A stretch of 64,000 nucleotides of DNA, taken from contig NC_059554.1 in NCBI RefSeq assembly GCF_905220415.1, positions 2,443,001 to 2,507,000 on the forward strand. Reading direction: 5' to 3'. A program made the translations under genes and the position numbers. Position 1 is the stretch's first letter. Each line of letters starts with the position of its first letter. Below are positions 57,332 to 64,000 of the stretch, one piece after another. Below the pieces are notes generated by a model. The model was given only the letters and a program-made list of their open reading frames with translations. It searched no databases and was not told the origin of the DNA. The DNA comes from Colias croceus. Its lineage: Eukaryota > Arthropoda > Insecta > Lepidoptera > Pieridae.

Positions 57332-57651
57332 ATTAAAGATAAGCGTATTGTTTTTTTGAAAATGTTTCAGTGTTCAAAATAAGACAAACCAATTATTAAT
57401 AAGAATAAATGTGATTAAAAATATATTTTTATTTTATTCAGATAAGCCAACAATAGATAATTTATCAATTAAGTATGTCACCTGAGATAAGTTAATCAGC
57501 TGATCAGCTATGAGGAAACTATGTCTGAAATTTTATCCACACATACTTGTAACATTAATTGAAATGTATATGAATTATTTATTTTATTACACTACTATTT
57601 GAAGGCACTTTATATGTATGTTATTCTTTATAGTTTATACCCAGACTAAAA

Positions 57652-57855
57652 TAATCTATACTTAATATTATAAAGCTGAAGAGTTTGTTTTTTTGAACGC
57701 GCTTATCTCAAAAACTACTGGTCCGATTTGATAAATTCTTTCAGTGTTAGATAGCCCATTTATAGAGGACCTATTTTAACTCTATATCACCACGCTAAGA
57801 CTAACAGGAGCTCGAGTGGAGCCACGCGGGTGAAACCGCGAAGCGCAGCCAGTAA
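57652..57855 (+). mobile_element. Helitron-like family B
   Basis: ATACTTAATATTATAAAGCT to CGCGGGTGAAACCGCG; CTAG mutated to CCAG. Confidence 0.75.
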
Positions 57856-58206
57856 ATAAATATAAACATAAAAATTTCTTAGTAAGCATATTTCATTCTT
57901 GAAAAACCAGCGCGTGCGCAAGTCTTTCCAATCAGATTGGATTTTTTTTTATAGGTAAATCAGATAAACGTTAATTAATGATTATTAATGTGGTCTTTTT
58001 TTGCGAATTATTGGAGTCTGAATATTAAAATAATAGGTCAATAAATATGTAAATACATTTTATATGACAGGCAGATGTTGTTTTAGTGTATTATTTAAAT
58101 TTAACGTCTTTTGCTTTGAGTAACTCATTTAAAAAATACTTTTCATACAAAATATATAAAAAAATCTCGATCCACATTATTAGCTAGTCTATATTATTTT
58201 TATTAA

Positions 58207-58460
58207 TATTTTAAATAGGAAAGGTTTATATGTATGGTTTTCACGCATAAACTACTGGATCGACTTCAAAAATTCTTTCACCATTAGAAAGCTGCATCTA
58301 CACTGAGTAACATAGGCTACATTGCATTTTCAAAAAAATTAGAGATCCTTACCAAAAATGCAATAATATAACTCAAGGTGTAAAAACTTCCTTAATAAAA
58401 ATTGAAAAAAAAATGTAAACATGTAGGGACCACAGGCGAAGTCGGGGCGGACCGCTAGTA
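58207..58460 (+). mobile_element. Helitron-like family C, long form
   Basis: GGTTTTCACGCATAAACTAC to GCGAAGTCGGGGCGGACCG and CTAGT. Confidence 0.7.
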
Positions 58461-58729
58461 GATAATAATAATATGTATTCCATGTTTATCGGACACAGCT
58501 TGATCAATTTTTTGCTCTTTCAGTTTATTCTTTGTTGTACGATAATTTAATGAGCTTTTATAGTATGTTATGAATTGCATAAAAATGCTATAAAAATATA
58601 CAAATACTAATTAATTGTTCTTATTATCATAACTTCCTTCCACACGGTAAAAATATTGTGTAATACCTGTAATTATTGTCACTGATATTGTTGTATTTAT
58701 GTAAATATAAGGTAAACATATAATATAAT

Positions 58730-58943
58730 ACAAGCGGTCCACCTCAGCTTCGCCCGTGGCACATATTTCACAATAAAAGGTAGCATACCTAATATTTTCT
58801 TTCTGAGCAGAGGATCTAAAGATTGTCTGTGCCAAATTTCATCAAAATCGGTTTAGAGGTTTATGCGTGAAAACCATACATACATATTACATACCTACAT
58901 ACATAATTACAAACCTTTCCTCTTTATAATATAAGTATAGATG
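58730..58943 (-). mobile_element. Helitron-like family C, long form
   Basis: CAAGCGGTCCACCTCAGCTT at left, TATGCGTGAAAACCATAC, end CTTTATAATATAAGTATAGAT. Inverted relative of 58207. Confidence 0.7.
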
Positions 58944-59668
58944 TAGGATCATATCCCGCATTTTCGCCCGTATTAGAAAGGATTTCTCATTTTTGGTATA
59001 CTTGGGTTTGACTGACTATAAAACAACGCAATAGATTTTAATGTGTTTTTTTTAATAGATACCTAGAGTGATTGTTATATCGAGATAGTTATATAAATAT
59101 GTTGGTGAAAATTTTGTATTTTATAAACGACAAGAAGGAAAAATTATTCTAATCGAACAAATTCTTTACTGAATTAATTAGTTCTAGTATACATTTTTCC
59201 AAATTAATGCTCTCAATTACCTACTTATTATTAGTCAACCATAGATATCTCTTAAGTATTTACCTACTTAGTATATCTTAATAGAATGTACCTAATGCAT
59301 AATAGCTGAATTTTTATAGCTATGAAAAAGAAAGCCTACCTTTCTTTTTCTATACTAATCTGCTTTGCTTGATGTGTTTACCTCGAGTAAAAATAATTAA
59401 TTAACGATTCCAAGGTCCTTCAAAAAAATAATTTAAATACTTAAGAGTTTAAATAAGCATAATTTGTTAAGGGGCACTTCGTTTGCATATTTTTTTTATC
59501 TATTTTCGTTTTATGTATTTTGTCAAAAAAAAATTAAAAAAAAATGTTTAAGAGCTAGTTTGGGAATGTTGTTAAGTATAAAAAAATTCGTTGTAAGACA
59601 ACATTATAAAATGTATGCTAATCATTTGAATGATACTATTTTTTGTTTAAATTATTAAGATAATTTTT
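58944..59668. other. AT-rich stretch, no gene seen
   Basis: 58960..59070 is a degenerate A3-like piece. The rest is unremarkable. Confidence 0.35.
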
Positions 59669-59742
59669 ACTACCTCGTTAGTCTAATAGTTAGCATTTTT
59701 GATTACTATTAGCGATGGAATCAAGGTTGGTGTTCGCTGGAA
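59669..59742 (+). mobile_element. tRNA-derived SINE head, degenerate
   Basis: CCTCGTTAGTCTAATAGTTAGC resembles the 5' half and A box of tRNA-Asp-like SINEs. The B box is lost. Confidence 0.4.
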
Positions 59743-59929
59743 GCAAAATGTAATTGATATTTTTGAATACTTATAAACCGATTACGCCTAAAAAATGAGA
59801 TACTTAAAATAATTTTATATTTTAAGACGTCGATTATTAAATAATTTACCTATTACACCTAAACACAAAGGAAAGGTATGTATGGCTCTATTTTTGTGGG
59901 TAAACTGAGAAACTCCGAATAACTGTGCG

Positions 59930-60172
59930 TTTCGCAGCATTTCTGCCCAGGACAACCAAATTGTAGAACAGCTTGCCAGCTTTGGTGTTCCTTCTTTGTA
60001 TAACATGAATGCCTGAGAGTCTACACTTTCCTCAAAGGCCGACAACACAAGCGGGATGTTTCCTAAAGAGGGCTACTCACTTTACTGCAGCAGGGGCAAG
60101 TGCAGGGCTTTCTTACGGCCTACGGGCGGCGGTGATCACCTTACATCAAGTGCACCCGCTCGTTTTTTTGTA
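59930..60172 (+). mobile_element. LINE/SINE tail, family J, copy 2
   Basis: AGCTTTGGTGTTCCTTCTTT, CTCAAAGGCCGACAACACAA, GGGCGGCGGTGATCACCTTA and CCCGCTCG then poly-T. Explains the minus-strand open frame at 59815. Confidence 0.55.
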
Positions 60173-60204
60173 GTTGAATTAAAAATACAAAAAAAAAGAC
60201 TTGT

Positions 60205-60360
60205 AGCACTCGGGGACTGCCGTGGTAAAGCTATTGCATGCTATGCCTTCAAGCCACACCTCCGCCCGTCGGAGTGGGGAGCGTGAGGTTTTTTCGTTAC
60301 GGAATTTCTCGATTCGGTCCCCGCGCTCAAGGCCCGCGATAGAAGCTATGCAATAGCTTA
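60205..60360 (+). mobile_element. repeat family D, copy 3
   Basis: TAGCACTCGGGGACTGCCGT, CCTCCGCCCGTCGGAGTGGG, GGCCCGCGATAGAAGCTATG. Confidence 0.7.
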
Positions 60361-60845
60361 AAAACATTATTTTCTTCCTTATTCAATGGGAGTCAAAAAT
60401 CATATAAATACCTACTAAATATTTTTTTAACAAATGCTAAGTGGTATCACTAGATATTAAAATCACTAATGAATAGGCTTCGTCATTATGAACGAGTTTC
60501 TGAATAATGGTTGTGAGAAATATAATAGGCACTAGCTTTGCCTCGTGGAGCCACCTTCATTCTTCATTAATCGTGGTTAATATAAATCGCTAGGTGTGTG
60601 AAAACTTTAGACGTTGATTAATAAATTAACCTAATTAAAAATTGTTTATGACGTAATAATCGGCACTCGACTACTCGCTACCACAGTCTATGCACAAGTA
60701 TTGTAGAGGCGTAAGGCTTGAAAGCCTTACAAAGTCATGTGTTTTAATTTTCATAAATTTTTCTTTTGTTAATAAGTATATTATTATTATTATTTTATTC
60801 TTTCTTTTTTCTCTCGACCTACCTTTATAACTTAATAGAGCTGAT

Positions 60846-60985
60846 TACCTTAATCTGCCCTGGTTGCCTGGAAGAGATCACTACTAAGTGATAAGGCCGC
60901 CAAATACACTAAACTGCTCCTTGCTTTTATTTTAGTATGTTTTAGTATGTAAGTCTGTTTAGTTGCATTATAAATAAATAAAGTC
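60846..60985 (+). mobile_element. LINE 3' end, family F, copy 3
   Basis: Hairpin ATCACT-ACTA-AGTGAT at 60877..60892, AAGGCCGCC, ATAAATAAATAAAG tail. Confidence 0.7.
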
Positions 60986-61477
60986 TTATGCCTCTGCAGA
61001 TGGATTCCCAACTTAGAAATGTGATAAAGGATTTATGAGGAATACAGAAAAGCACTGGAAAATACAAGGATACGGACCTCTAGCTTCCCCTTTATCCTGA
61101 GTTCTCACTTCTCACCTATTTTTATATAATCTCTTCTAAATCAGTGATTTAGCCATGAAAGCGACACACAGACACATTTCGTAACGATAATAATATTAAT
61201 GTAAATTGTACCGCTATTTCGAATTTATTTTTCCTGTATGAAACCTGAATATGAGTATAAACCTCTTAGATAATACGAAGACATTTTTTCAAACAATATT
61301 TTATGCAAATATGTTTTTATGCCAAAAGAAAGTTGATGTATCCAGACCTGTTGTTCAGAAATATTTTTTATGTAAGTATGTGTTTTTTTACTATAAATCT
61401 AATATCTATTAGAGATTAGAAAATCAAATCCTCAATTAATTTCCAATACTAAATAACAATAAAATACTATAAGAATT
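60986..61477. other. no gene seen
   Basis: Nothing recognised apart from the family-B fragment that follows. Confidence 0.4.
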
Positions 61478-61565
61478 TTTCAATTCGGACCAGTAGTTCC
61501 CGAGATTAGCGCGTTCTAACAAACAAACTCTTCAGCTATTATAATATGTATTATAAGTATAGATA
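61478..61565 (-). mobile_element. Helitron-like family B, truncated
   Basis: CGGACCAGTAGTTCCCGAGA to ACTCTTCAGC; hairpin side missing, as in the copy at 310. Confidence 0.65.
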
Positions 61566-62012
61566 GGGTTGTTACTTACACACAAAATATCCTGTTACCC
61601 ATTTATAAGTAGGTAATTAGCAGTTCGCCATTTCTTCGTTCGTGGTACAACATGTGGTACAAAATGTGGTGTGATAGCAAGAATTTATTAAATCAGCCCA
61701 GCTGCTCCTGAGACTATTCCAAGGAATCCCTTCAGCTTTTAACCTCTCAAGCATCCATATAAATTATTATACGAGCTTTTATTCATATTGTCCCAACGCT
61801 TAGCTTTCAGACTCTGGCTTGGTTGGTTAGTGCTATTATAAATATAGAATATACCAGATATGCCTGTTTTAGTCTTTACTCTAGTACCTTTTTATTTCGA
61901 GTTCAATCTAGTTCATTATGTCTTCCATTTTCTTTCAATTCATTGTGCAATATCAATAAAAATCAATAAAAAATACTCTTTGAATGGATTTCGTTCATTT
62001 AAATTTATTAAA
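61566..62012. other. no gene seen
   Basis: A degenerate C-like fragment near 61620 (TTCTTCGTTCGTGGTACA). Confidence 0.35.
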
Positions 62013-62298
62013 TAACTAGCTTCCGCCCGCGACTCCGTCCGCGCGGAAATATTAAGAAAAATTACGTTTTTTTTTCTACGTATTTTTCCGGGATAAAAAG
62101 TATCCTATTTTATATACCAAGTTTCATCGAAATCGAACCGTTAGTTTTCACGTGATACCTGAACATACAGACAGACAGACAAAAATTTTTTTAATCATAT
62201 ATTTGGGCTTGGTATCGATCCAGTAACACCCCCTGCTATTTATTTTTTCAATATTTTCAATGTACAGAATTGACCCTTCTACAGATTTATTATATGTA
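62013..62298 (-). mobile_element. Helitron-like family A4, full length
   Basis: ACTAGCTTCCGCCCGCGACT, CGCGCGGAAATATT, GGTATCGATCCAGTAACA, TCTACAGATTTATTATA. Confidence 0.8.
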
Positions 62299-62350
62299 TA
62301 GAAAAACACTTACAGACTAAATATTATTACTACGTATTTAAATAATTATA

Positions 62351-62580
62351 ATCCTACTAATATTATAAATGCAAAGTTTGTGAGGATGTGTGTGTGTGTG
62401 TGTGTGTTTTTTTGTTTCTCTTTCACGCAAATACTACTGAACCGATTACAATGAAACTTAGCACACATAATATAGAGGGTAACTTGGATTAACACATAGG
62501 ATAGGTTTCATCCCGGAAATCCCACGGGAACGGGAACTATGCGGGTTTTTCTTACAAAACGCGGGCGAAGCCGTGGGTTC
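62351..62580 (+). mobile_element. Helitron-like family A
   Basis: ATCCTACTAATATTATAAAT, expanded (TG)n, GCGGGCGAAGCCGTGGG; terminal CTAG lost. Confidence 0.75.
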
Positions 62581-62922
62581 TTCTTCGTTCTTTCCTCATA
62601 TAAAAACTTGTGGACTGAATTAGTTTAGGAGGATAGTCGTTTTAGTATTATATACAGTTTTTAATGATAACGAATTATAATAATATGGTCAGATTAGACA
62701 TACACTGCTAAGAAATATATACTGAATAATTATTACAATATATTATTATAATCGATATAGGATTCATTGACCTTTAGTATCTTATTAAATAACAAGTCTT
62801 AATCAAACAGAAAATTCAATATATGTAGTTCCAACGTTTTTCTTATCATCTATGTATGTGTTTCTTTCGAATATTATAGAAATTCCATAATATATAATAT
62901 ATTAATACCTTTTCTTTATGAA

Positions 62923-63146
62923 TTACTATTTCCGCCCGCGGCTTCGCCCGCGTTTGCAAAGGAAAACCCGCATAGTTCCCGTTCCCGTGGGATTTCCGGG
63001 ATAAAAACTATCCTATGTGTTAATCCAAGTTACCCTCTATATGTGTGCTAAATTTCATTGTAATCGGATCAGTAGTTTTTACGTGAAAGAGTAACAAACA
63101 TCCATACATCCATACAAACTTTCGCATTTATAATATTAGTAGGACG
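62923..63146 (-). mobile_element. Helitron-like family A
   Basis: TTTCCGCCCGCGGCTTCGCC at left (CTAG mutated to CTAT), end ATAATATTAGTAGGA. Inverted relative of the copy at 62351. Confidence 0.75.
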
Positions 63147-63445
63147 AATGAGGTTATTCAGAAAATAAACAGTTCCTATATGGGAATCATACAAGAATAA
63201 AAAGTAATTCGTAAGTTGCATTTTAAAAAACAGTAGTTAAGAGACATCATAATACAAATAATATTAATTAAATAAAGATTAAAATATTAAACAATGATAA
63301 TATAGATACGGTATAAAACTGAAACTATTGTACCTACTTATGAGCGCGCGTGTTTGTTTATTTCAGCTATTTTATCAACATAAAATAAAGCCTTAATTAG
63401 TATTTTCTAGTTTCTAGTGTTTGATTTTACGCAAGTATTATACAT

Positions 63446-63604
63446 TTAGAAATTAATGACTTTTTAACGGATTTTAAACGCGATTTATTCATTATTTATT
63501 TTCCCGACGTTTCGAACACTTTACAGCGAGCGTGGTCACGGGGAGTCTCCCGTAAATAATGAATAAATCGCGTTTAAAATCCGTTAAAGTATTTAATTTC
63601 TAAA
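63446..63604. mobile_element. palindromic element, about 159 bp
   Basis: Arms share TTAACGGATTTTAAACGCGA and TTTATTCATTATTTA in inverse, extending to TTAGAAATTAA with a small indel. The centre has CCCGACGTTTCGAACACTTT and CGAGCGTGGTCACGGG, a known lepidopteran repeat core. Confidence 0.75.
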
Positions 63605-64000
63605 GCCTTAATTGTCAACGAAAATTCTCATACGTTTTACACCTGATAAAAAAAACTCTATATGACTCTCCATATCCAGACACAAAAATCATCAATCAAA
63701 TCGCTCAGTTGTGACGTGAGAGAATGACAAACAAACACGCTTTCATATTTATAATCTGTGTTTATAATATTAGTGAGTATTAAATCTTATTATCAACAAT
63801 ACTGAAAAACCAACTGTTTCTCCTACTCTACAACAAGTTTCAGCAGATAGGAGCGTGTGACTTGTTATTCACCGCTAAGTAAAGGCACATTCATACTTCT
63901 TATTGCGGTAAAAATTAATAAATATTTAGCAAAGTTGAAGAAAGCAAATGATATCTGAATATATTTTATGCAGACAAGATAAAGTCATATTTTTAAAAAC
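63605..64000. other. no gene seen
   Basis: A short-element tail fragment at 63690..63780. Otherwise AT-rich to the window edge. Confidence 0.4.

Noticed and set aside
59815..60048. 77-residue minus-strand frame
   Set aside because: Largely antisense of the LINE/SINE tail family J.

Overview
This window is AT-rich, non-coding-dominated nuclear DNA from a butterfly or moth. Three things point there: dense interspersed repeats of types I recognise from lepidopteran genomes, piggyBac and LINE remnants, and one complete intron-containing gene whose product closely matches the bilin-binding protein of the white butterfly Pieris brassicae (comparison made from memory). A pierid or close relative is the best guess; the species cannot be fixed from the sequence alone.

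The one complete gene lies on the minus strand at 42652..45499. It has four exons with perfect GT/AG introns and encodes a 189-residue secreted lipocalin: a 15-residue signal peptide plus a 174-residue mature chain carrying the four disulphide cysteines at mature positions 8, 42, 115 and 170. A TATA box and an arthropod-type initiator sit just upstream. A second lipocalin is represented only by its terminal exon on the plus strand (3085..3278). That exon joins at the same place and phase as the last exon of the complete gene, and its other exons must lie off the left edge or be lost. The two genes point toward each other, which suggests a lipocalin cluster diluted by transposons. A further exon-like block with perfect splice sites (17882..18055, product unknown) and a few weaker exon or ORF candidates (19366, 30866, 32300, 35701, 52580) hint at other genes with very long introns.

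Layout: 1..4.5 kb has two inverted-repeat elements, the lipocalin exon and a LINE tail. 4.5..9.4 kb is AT-rich with Helitron-like and LINE 3' fragments. 9.4..12.7 kb is a nested block: a 3.35-kb pair of inverted termini enclosing a 5'-truncated LINE reverse transcriptase and a broken piggyBac transposase. 13.9..14.7 kb has an array of RFX-type X-box motifs split by a GC-rich MITE. 16..31 kb is a mixture of MITEs, SINEs, LINE tails and the orphan exon. 31..42 kb holds more Helitron-like copies, a small palindromic element and a 1.44-kb fold-back element. 42.6..45.5 kb is the bilin-binding protein gene. 45.6..64 kb is repeat-rich and without recognised genes.

Most short repeats (families A, A2, A3, A4, A5, B, C) end in a small GC hairpin followed by CTAG and lie between A and T, which is the signature of non-autonomous Helitrons. 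No Rep/helicase gene is present. I found no CRISPR array, no prokaryotic-type system, and nothing clearly qualifying as a new biological system. The most interesting leads are the orphan lipocalin exon, the unidentified exon, the X-box array, the fold-back element and the large undescribed inverted-repeat elements.
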